Positions 32,558 to 41,959 of a stretch of 64,000 nt of DNA are shown piece by piece. The notes under the pieces are model-generated. The model saw only the letters and a program-made list of their open reading frames with translations. It was not told where the DNA came from and did no database searches. Both the position numbers and the translations under genes were made by a program. The DNA is from Tricholoma matsutake. Its lineage: Eukaryota > Basidiomycota > Agaricomycetes > Agaricales > Tricholomataceae. The stretch spans positions 6,510,001 through 6,574,000 of the forward strand of contig AP026540.1 of NCBI GenBank assembly GCA_026075535.2, in the 5' to 3' direction. The first letter of the stretch is position 1. Every line of letters begins with the position of its first letter.

Positions 32558-32656
32558 GCCCAAACAACAAGTATTGTCGTTTGGGCCATAAGGGTACATT
32601 TTTATGATTGATCTCTTACTTCTACTAATTAACTAACCATTCTTTTTTCTTTTTAG
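32558..32656 (+). other. Hairpin-plus-intron module, unit 2
   Basis: Hairpin GCCCAAACAACAA / TGTCGTTTGGGC at 32558-32587, then a predicted intron 32594-32656: GTACAT donor, TAACTAACC branch site, TTTCTTTTTAG acceptor. A frame through the hairpin reads CKVRPNNKYCRLGHK. Confidence 0.45.
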
Positions 32657-33123
32657 GTTCTTGCCACTTGATAATGACATCTCCCACCCACACCCTGACC
32701 TCTCTCGGTACCCCATGCCCTACGCGGCTGCTGTGAGCCTCTGCTCACAGAGTCACAAGGGGTCCCATTTCTGGACAACAACACATGATTGCCATGTCAC
32801 AGTGCCACCACCCCGCCTGCGAGCCACTGCTCATAGGGGGAGATGGAGGTGCTGATGACAAACGACAATGCCAACCAACAAGGATGCCAAACAGCAGGGG
32901 ACAACAAATGCAGGAATGATGAGTGGGTGGGAATAACAAACATGGGAACAATGAATGCAGGAACAACAAACACAGGAACAACAAACAGCAGTGACAACTG
33001 GTGGGGACAACAACTGGCAGGGATGACAACTGGCAGGGACAATGCCCCAGGGGGAGGATGAATGGCGGGGACAAGACAACAACAGCAGCCACCCCACCCT
33101 CGCTACAAACGCAAGACGGTGGG

Positions 33124-33201
33124 GTGTGTTTTTTTCTTTCTAATTCACTTTTATTTTCATTCTCTTAGTAACATCCCACCACTGTGAGCAACTGCTCACA
33201 G
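33124..33201 (+). other. Predicted intron followed by a 20-nt perfect hairpin
   Basis: 33124-33168 has a GTGTGT donor, TCTAAT branch-like site and TCTCTTAG acceptor. CTGTGAGCAACTGCTCACAG follows at 33182-33201 (8-bp arms). The same hairpin stem occurs at 32731-32750. Confidence 0.4.
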
Positions 33202-33483
33202 GGTGTAAATGTAATTAGTTTTATTTGCTATATAATAGAATTTAGTTATGAAATTAGTGGTATGACCAGTCGAAACTGGTCTTTTGGATGCAAACGAACT
33301 GAATAGAACTGGTTCTATTCAGTTCAGTTGTGGTCCATCAAATGTGGGCAACAGTTCGGACCAGTTGCGGTCCCTGGTTACCCTCTTGGGGGTCAAAAAA
33401 CTGGACCAAACTAGACCTTAAAACACTAGTTCAGAGTGTATCTTTGCAGCCTCGTGTCGATCAGAAGCGGATCTGAGAGTCAT

Positions 33484-33783
33484 CACAGGGGCACAGATAC
33501 AGAAGAGGTAAAATGAGCTCAAACACGAGGAGTGATGTCAACTTGGTTGATTATTAATTATTCTCAGCACATACATTACATTTTGTCACATTTTGTCACC
33601 ATCAATAGTTTTGTATACCAAATGCACCAGACATTGTAGTGAGATCTCTGCACTGTATTTTGAACCTCCAACACATCTCCGCAGAGATAAGATAAGATCT
33701 CACTTCAACGGATGGGAACAAGACTAATTGACTCATCATCTGATATTTAAGGTCAGCTACCGGAGACTAGACTTTGGATATCC
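33484..33783. other. Upstream flank of the helicase pseudogene
   Basis: About 300 bases with no frame worth noting. A short duplicated word CATTTTGTCAC occurs near 33570-33600. Confidence 0.35.
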
Positions 33784-33791
33784 ATTATTAG

Positions 33792-34775
33792 TGGGGGGGG
33801 GGGCAATCCCAGGTTATGCCACAGTCAGCTTATATAAGCTAAACAATACAAAACCATAATTTCGAGTGAAGCAGGCCATTTTCACTGGATTCTCAAGGGA
33901 TCCCTATAGTTTTTTCAATGTACATAAGTTCTATGCCATCTAAATTAACTCTGTGTATACTGGAGAGACCTTAAATTTTTGTGTTTCTATTGCGAGAGTC
34001 ATGGAGAAAGTACTGTTCAGAATTGTAACTTACCCCTGAATTGACTACTTTACAATATTACAATTCATATGTGATCCCCACAACACTTAAATACATCGAA
34101 AATTGTTCCAGGGATGTCTGTAATTGTTGGGGGCCTAAAAATTATCTTAGAACACCTTAATTATATGTCTGTACCCTAAGATATTAAGAAAATGAGCAGA
34201 TTAGTGGCACTTAAATCCATCCTACAACCCAGTGTAGGCCACAGGCAGCACATGTGGCAACATGTGTGGCACTTGTTACATTCATTGACACACAGAGCAC
34301 CTAATGGATGCATTATGACAGTGTTTGGAGGTGAATTTTCACCTTGATGCACATTGGACGCGTTGAGCGTCGAATTTAAACTCCGCTGTCGCACCTGCCA
34401 TGTCTCAAAACAAGGCAACCTCACGACTCGTTTTGTGAGTCCCTTACTCACAATGGTGCCTCATGTCATTAGCAAAATGTTCTCAGTTTTGGCCGGGCTA
34501 CAACGTCTTCATGCCGGATTTTTCAATTTCATTTTTATTATTCTATAGACCATAAAAAAACATGTATTTTGGTTCATATTTTATGATAAGTGTGAAATCA
34601 AAAAATCAGGCACAAAAAAATTGTAGAGGGAATAAAACTGAACAACTTTCTATGCCACCATGAGATGTGAAAATTGTTGTGTGCTTCAAAAAATGAGTGC
34701 TTCACGAAAACTCCCCTTTTATTGACTAAGTCAAACAATGGTCAATAAGCAGAGTTAGCCAGGATTGCCCCCCCC
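33792..34775. mobile_element. Non-autonomous inverted-repeat DNA element, 984 bp
   Basis: Flanked by ATTATTAG on both sides (33784-33791 and 34776-34783), an 8-bp duplication. The ends are inverted copies of GGGGGGGGCAATCC followed by related subterminal sequence. It is A+T-rich inside with no coding frame. The duplication length points to the hAT group, but the ends do not resemble the other hAT elements here. Confidence 0.65.
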
Positions 34776-34783
34776 ATTATTAG

Positions 34784-35129
34784 ATATTGGAAGAGGTTTC
34801 TGGGGTCTGACTGGATGACTTCCCATAGGATTTGAAAACGCAGAATATTTTCCAAACAATAAAACGGGGTGCCAGGTCGGAGTGTAAATTGTGAGATCCA
34901 TGTTCAGATGGGAGTGCGGCCAAAGATGAGCTGAGCATGCCAATGTCATGATTCTGCTGGATTTGGGTGAGGTTGACATCGCTTAGGAGTTGGAGATGGA
35001 AAAAGAGTTTAGAAAGGAAATTTATGACTGAAAGAGGGGGGGGGGAGGCCTCGTTCAGATTTAAAGTTTACAATGCTTTCGGAGTGCAAAGTATTTTCCG
35101 GGGGTCTTAGGGCACTCTCGCGTATCACC
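34784..35129. other. Unassigned spacer between two elements
   Basis: Contains a G-run near 35035 and a short minus frame (34755-34979) without recognisable features. Nothing else is seen. Confidence 0.3.
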
Positions 35130-35948
35130 CTCTGTAAAAACGGAAATTTCCGAGAGTCACGTGACCATTAGGTGCAAGTCAACAAAGTCAGGTACTATGG
35201 CACCCAACGGGTCTGAATTCTCCCAGGGTGTCTGAATTTCGATTTTCTTATTTTATATTCTTGCGCTGACCTTCCGGAGTTTTACGGAATTTCATCACAT
35301 AGTACTCATGTATATACATATAATTTTACTAAGGAATTCAAAGTGTAGAAGCAATCGAAAAATAGTAGCCGGAGTAACCAGTCAGTGATTTTGATGCAAA
35401 CACTTTGCTCACGACTTCATACTCTACTCCGGGTGCTCAATAAAAATTTACAGGCTACCTATACCAGACTGAAATATGGCTTCATGCCCAATTTAAGTTG
35501 CCAGTGCAGTATGCCTGTGCTTGGGAGGGGAGAAGACATTTTGTCTCTTTTGTCACACTTTGTCACAATTAGATTTGCTCTCCGCCGCGTCGTCAACCGC
35601 CACCTCATTCGAACACGCAAAACCACGACAACTATTTGAATTGAAGTATATACAACTATGTATAAAGTAAGGTATGACCTAGAGGATGAAATAAATGAAA
35701 TATATACTGATGATTAGCTTGGAATGAGTTATAGAATTGAGGTATGAGCTAGATTGGTACTTATGGGCTGGGGAGGTGAATGTATGTTCGAAAGTGAGTG
35801 CAAAGGTGGGTATAATGGAGAATGGTTGGTGTGGTAATGCTGATGAAGTGTTCCCGGGGGGTAGAAATTGATTTGAGGATGATTTGGTTGGACAGCAGTG
35901 AAAGTGCTGTGTGATGTACTTGGACCAGCATTTGGCAGGTTTGCGACA

Positions 35949-36317
35949 TTAGCAGTGAGCGGGAATCAATACCTCCTTCGTACCTTCCTCAGCGAGGGAA
36001 AGTGCCCCTGCAATCTCCTGCAAATCGGGCTTGCTTTTCGAAGAGAGAGAACCTGTAAATGGTGTATCAGGTGCCCGGTCCCATTTGACAAGAAGGTTCT
36101 CTTGAGAAGGAGAGAGGAATTGTTGAGATGTGTGAGCTTCTTGGGCAGGCTTGTGGATGTTGAGAAAGCGAGCCCGAAGAGTAGAATAAGGAATGTTGAG
36201 ATCACAAGCTGTCTGTTTGACATTGATCTTAATGCCATTGCGTTTCTCGCGGATAAGGCGGCGGCAGCCCTCTTTGAGCAGCTCCTCAGTCTCATGCCGC
36301 GCGCGCTCTGATGGCAT
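35949..36317 (-). pseudogene. Pogo-like transposase N-terminus (CENP-B-type helix-turn-helix)
   Basis: The 122-codon frame starts MPSERARHETEELLKEG. It has a first helix-turn-helix with INVKQTACDLNIPYSTLRAR, a linker, then QEAHTSQQFLSPSQENLLVKW, the start of the second (Tc5/CENP-B) DNA-binding domain. Homology stops after VKW; the last 45 residues look like read-through of unrelated sequence. The DDE domain is absent, so this is a remnant kept inside the inverted-repeat element. Confidence 0.55.
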
Positions 36318-36744
36318 GCGTGAGGCCTGAATTCAGAAAACGCGTAAATGTCAAAACGTTTCTGGCAGAGCCTGAATTTCAGTGTGCTGTGTCACGCTTC
36401 CTTTCCTTCCTTGTAAGCACAGGCGCACTGCACCGGGAACTCAAAATTAGTATGCGGCCATGTTTCAGTCCAGTATAGGTGGCCTGTAAATTTTTTCTGA
36501 GCACTCAGAGTGGAGTATGAAGTTGTGAGCAAAATAGTTACATCAAAATCACTGACTGATCACTCCGGCTACTATTTTTCGATTGCTTCTACACTTTGAA
36601 TTCCTTAGTAAAATTATATGTATATACATGAGTACTATGTGATGAAATTCCGTAAAATTCCGGAAGGTCAGCGCAAGAATATAAAATAAGAAAATCGAAA
36701 TTCAGACACCCTGGGAGAATTCAGACCCATTGGGTGCCATAGTA

Positions 36745-36841
36745 AATGTTAAAAAAATGGTCAAAAATGTCAGGTCAAAGTCAGGTCATGCATTTTTCTG
36801 ACATGACTTTGACCTGACATTTTGACCGGTTTTTTAACATT
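36745..36841. mobile_element. 97-bp foldback element inside the right inverted-repeat arm
   Basis: It starts AATGTTAAAAAA and ends TTTTTTAACATT; nearly the whole length pairs with itself. TA lies on both sides (36743-36744 and 36842-36843). The left arm of the host element is continuous across this point (CAGGTACTATGG), proving a later insertion with TA duplication. Confidence 0.85.
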
Positions 36842-36906
36842 TACCTGACTTTGTTGACTTGCACCTAACTATCACGTGACTCTGAGAAATTTCCTTTTTT
36901 ACAGAG

Positions 36907-38012
36907 CATCAGCTCGGCAAATGCGATTTGAAACCAAAATCTGTGTTTCCAGACGCTACGGGAAGTCACCCACTCTCATTATCAAACCGGCATGCTTAGA
37001 AATTACCCTAGGGTCCGAAAAAAACAAGCTTGTTGCCAGACATATGCCATTATCATTGTATCGCGCTCGCCAAGATCTGGATCCCAAGAGCGGCGCATCT
37101 GGTTGATGTTGTCATATATAAGAAGGAATGCACGTCTGCTCTCGTGAAACATGGAATCCACCTTTCTTAACTCACAATCTGCTCAGCCTCAGCATCAACA
37201 ATATCTTCAACCTTCCTGACTGCCCATTCTCTAAGTTGCCATCGGGCCATAGATTCGTGACTACAGCGCTCTGCTACAGGTCGTCCCACAGTCCTAGTTA
37301 CCCACACTTCTTTAGGAGTGCTCTCGACTGCTCATCAGCTCAACTATGTCCTGGGCTTTGATAGTAGAGCGGCCTTGAAGAAATTGAGAAACCACCCGGT
37401 TATGCTTTTGCGAGCGAGATAACACACTGGGGATGGAGTATACGGTCGAGATGCCGGTTTAACGTAACAGTCTCGTTGAACACTTCTTTATCCAAGGCTC
37501 GCCAACTTGTACTCCAAAGTCTGGTATGAGAGACGAAGGACTGAGCTTGAGATGACGGGAAGCACGAGAAGCGTTAGCTGTGGTCAATATTGATCGAACT
37601 TCGAGTTATCGATAAGATTGTTTCTGCTACATATAGGGTATTTATTCTGAAAACGACCTACTGTTAAACCCCTTTAAGCCCCTCGCGTCAGAAAGCAGAC
37701 TAATAGGCTTGACCGGACCACATATTGTTGAGGAAGATTTTGTTTTTATTGACGACAAAATGCGAATTATTAGTATGTCTTCAGTAAAAGAAATAGTTAT
37801 GACATGCATCGCGGCTATGTTAGTCGGACTTAGTCCTCACCCAACCTCTTTATGTAGTTCCACGGTCAGTCCTTTTGCGAAAGACGAGGCTAGCAAGCTT
37901 GTTGAGTCCGAAGAATTGCATGTATTAGGAATATTAAAGTTGTACCTCTAGGAATATTTTGCACAACATATATAAGACCTTATCTAGCCTTTTCACCATC
38001 CGATGTCATCCG
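36907..38012. other. Intergenic, no recognised gene
   Basis: About 1.1 kb between the repeat field and the TPR gene. Open frames are below 85 codons and lack family features. The last part is the promoter region of the TPR gene. Confidence 0.35.
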
Positions 38013-39009
38013 ATGTCAGATCTACTCAGTCGCTCTCCTTCACCACCCACTGAAGGTAACAAGGCTAGCGTGGATGTCACGGTCTGTCTTAGAATGTCTA
38101 CGTAAGCATACCTAAGCTCACTGTGTTCAGATTTCTCTGCAACAGGCTGATATTCTGAAAGCGGAAGGAAATGATCGTTTTCGCTCAAAGAGATGGGACG
38201 AAGCGTTGGTAGCTTATCAAACTGGCCTCAGTCGACTTCCAAGCAAGAGTCAAAACGAAGAACCATCTACCCACGACGACAATTCTCCGAATGAAGACGG
38301 GAAAGTGCTGGCAACTCCGGATGAGGCTGATCATAAGGCGTTTTCACCATCCGAGTTGGAAGACTGCGCTATACGCCGATCAATATTGAATGCTAACATC
38401 GGGGCGTGTTATGTCAAGCTGGTATGTACAAAGGTTCTTGTGTTTACTGCTCGCTACTAACTTTTGTCGATCAGGGAGACCACAAGAGCGCTATAGATGC
38501 TTGCACTGCGGGTCAGGACTTTTGCAACCCATCCTTCGTTAGGGCACAAAATGATGTTTTCGCAAAGCTTTGCGTGATGATCCAAAATATGTGAAAGCAT
38601 TACAAAGACGTGCCGCATCAAACGAAGCACTAAATTCTTGGACGTCGCTGAGTGCTGCAGGGGAAGGTATCGTGTCATGATTCATCGTCATTAACGACTA
38701 TCAGTATACTTTTTGATAGACTACACCACTCTCTTGAAGCTCCTGCCCCCTTCTTCTCCCGCTTTCAGAGAAATAGAACGATCTCTACAATCATTGAAGC
38801 CGCGAACTGAGGCTGCGCAAAAGAAAGAGACCGCGGAAATGATGGATAAACTCAAGGGTCTCGGTAACAGCATCTTGGGTACGTCGCCAGATTCATATAC
38901 CATTCATATACTTAATTTTTTAATCTCAGGGAATTTTGGCCTATCAACGGATAATTTCAAATTTGAGCCCAATGGGCAAGGAGGCTATTCGGTGAACTTT
39001 TCTCGATAA
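38013..39009 (+). CDS. Tetratricopeptide-repeat protein 1 (TTC1)-like
   Basis: Exons 38013-38069, 38131-38421, 38475-38511, 38568-38666, 38720-38878 and 38930-39009 join to 723 bases, 240 residues. TPR features: ILKAEGNDRFRSKRWDEALV with YQTGLSRLP, a RSILNANIGACYVKLGDH unit with AIDACTAAL, and DDPKYVKALQRRA. The end GLGNSILGNFGLSTDNF then NGQGGYSVNF is the signature tail of TTC1-type proteins, which act as co-chaperone-like adaptors in animals. The first intron has a weak GTGGAT donor, chosen because it keeps phase; the first 19 residues are thus the least certain. The gene is tail-to-tail with IMP1. Confidence 0.8.
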
Positions 39010-39292
39010 GTCTGCGACTGCTCAACCAAGTCACACTCCACTCCCCTGACCCAATTACCCTCACTATCGACTGTTCTTTCTCGGGGAAGTGGTTCCATTG
39101 TCACGAGGAACATGAAGGGCCGCACGATGTTTGCGAAAGTTGTATGCGGTCCGACTTGAAAGGCAGGTGGAATATCGGTACCGTGGGCAGTTCGTGTTGT
39201 TGTAGACATATCCCAATTCATCTGATACGATCCGGCATGCAAGATCGAACCTTTATTCATTACAGCCTTGAGCTCAGGAACATAATACCGTT

Positions 39293-39853
39293 TCATGAAT
39301 CCAAAAATGTCATTGGATTGCGAAAGATTGTAGCTTGCCGTAGCGGCCAAACCTGCAACTCACGGTGGTTAGCAGAATATTGGAGCAGCACTCTCGTCCT
39401 CACCCTCGCGACTAATCTACCTTGTATCAGTGAAATAGATACAGGTCCATAATCACGCGAATCACGCGACCACCCTGCGTTATCTCCGCTAATCCAGACG
39501 TGGCCTTCAGGAATCTTAACGTGTTCTGTAGACGGGGCTTTTTCTCCAGTTGGGTCGACACACACAACGTCTCCAGGCAAACCAATAACTCGTTTGCAAA
39601 TGATACGACCGGGGTCCAGGGGAGATTTCAAAGTTATGAGGTCCCCGCGAGAGAGACGACCAGGCAGAAGACGGAGTGTCACACAATCCTCTATGACAAG
39701 TTCTCCTTCGCTGGCAAGAGTTGGCAGCATCGATGCACCTGTCATCTGGTTTGGATTACTGTAGTGTTTGCGAAGACGAAAGAAATCTCGTACTGTTGAA
39801 GGCCTGCCGATGTACTCAGCGAAGAGGTGAATTGCACACGCTACATTGAACAC
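39293..39853 (-). CDS. IMP1: Mitochondrial inner-membrane protease subunit 1 (Imp1), N-terminal exon not placed
   Basis: Exons 39853-39404 and 39352-39293 flank a 51-bp intron with a perfect TGCTAAC branch site. It is an S26 signal-peptidase-type serine protease: GASMLPTL carries the catalytic Ser, and RGDLITLKSP with CKRVIGLPGD carries the catalytic Lys. The SGDNAGWSRDSRDYGPV block closes the active site, and the protein ends VWPLRQ and 14 more residues. Imp1 cleaves sorting signals of proteins delivered to the intermembrane space. The frame at 39853 begins MFNVACAIHLFAEY after a possible CAG acceptor, so a short upstream exon with the true start is likely. It is divergent from ELP4, sharing a compact upstream region. 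Confidence 0.85.
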   Translation of the reverse strand: MFNVACAIHLFAEYIGRPSTVRDFFRLRKHYSNPNQMTGASMLPTLASEGELVIEDCVTLRLLPGRLSRGDLITLKSPLDPGRIICKRVIGLPGDVVCVDPTGEKAPSTEHVKIPEGHVWISGDNAGWSRDSRDYGPVSISLIQGRLVARVRTRVLLQYSANHRELQVWPLRQATIFRNPMTFLDS

Positions 39854-40076
39854 CTGTCCGAGTAAATGTAGCGAAGGGGTGCAAGATCAGTGTGAGATAC
39901 ATTGCGTACATGTAACAGCCTGGATCCAACAAATTTTCCTCTATATGTCCAGGATGTAGAACGAAAATGAAAGAACCATGACTTGAAGGGTACGCGCCTC
40001 TCGATGATCAAGCTGTGGAGAAAGGCGTAGTACTTCATGAAGACGAGTCTGTATAATTATGTAACTAAATTTAGCC
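39854..40076. promoter_or_regulatory. Compact divergent region between IMP1 and ELP4
   Basis: Only 223 bases separate the placed part of IMP1 from the ELP4 start codon, and the first IMP1 exon may lie here too. Promoter function is inferred from position. Confidence 0.4.
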
Positions 40077-41645
40077 ATGTCGTCTTTCAAGCGCAAAGGA
40101 GCAGTTAAGCAGGCAACCGCGCTTCCAGGCACTCGAATATCTCCTGCATCACCTTCCACCTGCATTACGTCTACCGGCATCCCTTCCTTCGACGATATTC
40201 TTGGTGGTGGACTGCCCTTGTCGTGCTTGCTGCTTATTGCTGCCCCAGATCTTCACTCGTCATACGGTGACCTCGTTCAAAAGTACTTCATTGCTCAAGG
40301 CCTCAGCTGTGAACACCATGTCTATGTAGTAGCCGACGATGCAGAACAGTTCGTCAAAGATGTCGTGTGGATTTCCAGAAGAAACGCTACTCCCAGTACA
40401 TCTACACCTGGTGATGACGACGACAAAGTGGGCGAACTTGATTCCCCGAAGATAAAGATCGCGTGGAGGTATGAACAAATGAAGCAATTTCAGACTACAG
40501 TATCCTCCTCGCCGTCTCATGTGAGTTTTATCGCTGTGTAGTGCTTGCCATCAAAATCATATGCATGATCTCCATTTCTGCTTGTCTATTTTCCTCTGTG
40601 GTGTTTCAAACATCTGGAAGTTGAATGGAGAATTCTGCCGCGATTTCGATTTAACCAGTCGAATTCCCGATTCTGTCCTTGATGTTGCTCTTCAAACGCA
40701 GCAATTATGTTTCATCTCCACGGAGAGCACTTCGCGGGAGCGGACTTCCACATCCCATGTACTCGGGCAAATCTCAGATATTTTGGAATCGACAGGGTCT
40801 GGACAACCATCCCCGACTCCTGTTCGGATCTGTATTCGTTCACTAGGTTCTCCACAATGGGGCGAGCTTACAGACCAAGTAAGTTCCACTTGGTATTGTT
40901 GTAACTCTGACGAGTTTCGCTAGGATATATTGCGCTTCCTGTATATCCTCCGATCACTCCTACGTCGATATCCTCGTGCGTGTGCTTCTGTGAGCCTGCC
41001 TCCCCGCCTTTCTACAGACTCGTGGGCAGGCCCAGGATGGATAAATAAGTTGAGTTGGCTTTCAGATGCAGCTTTCACGCTATCAGCGTTCTCTGGTCTG
41101 TCATCAAATGTCAATTTGCACAGAAACATAATTGATATAATCCTACTGTAGCTAATCCCTCCCTGATTGCGATGTTCCCTTCTCATCACGGTCTCTTACA
41201 CATCCATTCTTTACCGGCTCCTCATAGCCTGCTTCCACCCAGCGACAAGTTTTCGACTCTCCGAGGACTCTCTGCTTCGGCAGCATTCGCGGGCGGTAGC
41301 GGCGAGAACAATCTTACATTCAAGTGCACCCGAAAACGATTGATCTTCGAAACGTTGCACCTCGATATCGAAGGAGGAATCGGAGAGCGACGAACTGTCC
41401 CATCCACCGTCGCACTGCCCGCAAACACAAGTAGTGAAAGGCATGACTGGTCAGTTCATTCGGATCAAGCGAAGACAGCTCTCGCTGCCGTGGATGTAGT
41501 GTTGGAAGACGTGAAACCGGAGAATGCCAGTTGCCAGACAGGCCACGGGGCTGTTGAAGCAGCAGAGGTGCTAAAATCGAAACCAAAAAAGGAAAGAAAG
41601 AAGGTGGCTTTCCGGTCAGATCGACCTGATCTGTATGATTTCTAA
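40077..41645 (+). CDS. ELP4: Elongator complex subunit 4 (Elp4, PAXNEB family)
   Basis: Exons 40077-40520, 40621-40878, 40924-41095 and 41152-41645 give 1368 bases, 455 residues, all phases consistent. The N-terminal GIPSFDDILGGGLPLSCLLLI is the hallmark of Elp4, a RecA-like fold without a working Walker motif. SSYGDLVQKYFIAQGL follows, then FDLTSRIPDSVLD, FLYILRSLLRRYPR and the C-terminal FETLHLDIEGG with DLYDF at the end. Elp4 forms a hexameric ring with Elp5 and Elp6 that binds tRNA and assists Elongator in modifying wobble uridines. The first intron (100 bp) is longer than others in the window; its acceptor at 40620 is the least sure splice site. Confidence 0.9.
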
Positions 41646-41959
41646 TGATGTGTCGTTTGGGTAAATTTCGAATTGATTGCTTGAATGCTTGATTGACTCT
41701 TTAATTTTGGCAGCGCACCCATGGTGGAAGTAAACGGACTGCCTTGGGTGTGCGAGGGACATGGTAAGCTATGAGGCAAGTCGAAGAGAAGGAAGCAGAT
41801 GTTTGTAGTAACGAGGAGAACATACAGCGATTTGACGTCAAGGATAGACTTGATAGGGACTGCGGATCATCGATCATGGTTGACAGGTACAGTAACTAGG
41901 AGAACAAAGTGTTTTTGTATATTTGGGAAATCAAAAACAAGACTTGAAGTGCTTTCTGT
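41646..41959. other. Upstream region of the RhoGEF gene
   Basis: 314 bases holding the end of the ELP4 transcript and the start region of the next gene. An open plus frame (41799-42482) overlaps, but in another phase than the RhoGEF, and is a shadow. Confidence 0.4.

Larger units (their letters stand above)
31816..33428. mobile_element. hAT-type non-autonomous element in helicase exon 1, with module cargo
   Basis: 1613 bp flanked by a perfect 8-bp duplication GTTCAGAG (31808-31815 and 33429-33436). Ends: TAGTGTTTCAAGGTCCAG on the left, and TAGTGTTTTAAGGTCTAG as reverse complement on the right. Outer parts carry repeated GGACCAGT / ACTGGTCC words. The interior (32345-33201) carries hairpin-plus-intron modules, 20-nt hairpins and a short CAGGAACAACAAA-type repeat near 32940-33000. 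No transposase gene. Confidence 0.85.
27309..33483 (-). pseudogene. RecQ-like DEAH-box DNA helicase, broken by three hAT insertions
   Basis: Pieces in order: MTLRSASDRHEAAK from 33483; after the first insertion AWAKKHDYNSDD and Walker A AGSGSGKT (31807 onward), VLILSPLKILQRDQ, then AVNGDTW, MCLKHPEFWKW and VDEAHCISQWGGDF (DEAH box), SATALKDC, then KTIVFNSVNATQILCRD and LLIATEAVGM. After the second insertion come GTDIPNIKLVIQFG and a Cys-rich DACCDTCDNC zinc-type block, then YTAVVILPD. After the third, a charged coil EVLELLAKLDKLEKDD and a Pro-rich tail. Introns at GTATGC and GTATGA donors are still visible. Stops occur at HAH*TAN, RAG*AGH and elsewhere. Proteins of this kind are often multicopy in agaricomycetes. 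It would have unwound DNA; it is clearly dead. Confidence 0.8.
35130..36906. mobile_element. Long-inverted-repeat element with a pogo-like transposase remnant
   Basis: About 368 bp at 35130-35497 is repeated in reverse at about 36440-36906 (roughly 370 bp once a 97-bp foldback insertion is removed). The arms begin CTCTGTAAAAA, include GAGTCACGTGA and CAAGTCAACAAAGTCAGG, and end near TTTACAGGC. A minus-strand frame inside (36317-35949) encodes a DNA-binding N-terminus of a pogo/CENP-B-type transposase. No catalytic domain is present. No convincing target duplication was found at the ends. Confidence 0.6.

Noticed and set aside
32745..33097. Cys- and Leu-rich minus frames suggesting a membrane protein
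   Set aside because: Three overlapping frames look alike because of the short AACAA-type repeat; on the plus strand intron-like signals fit better.
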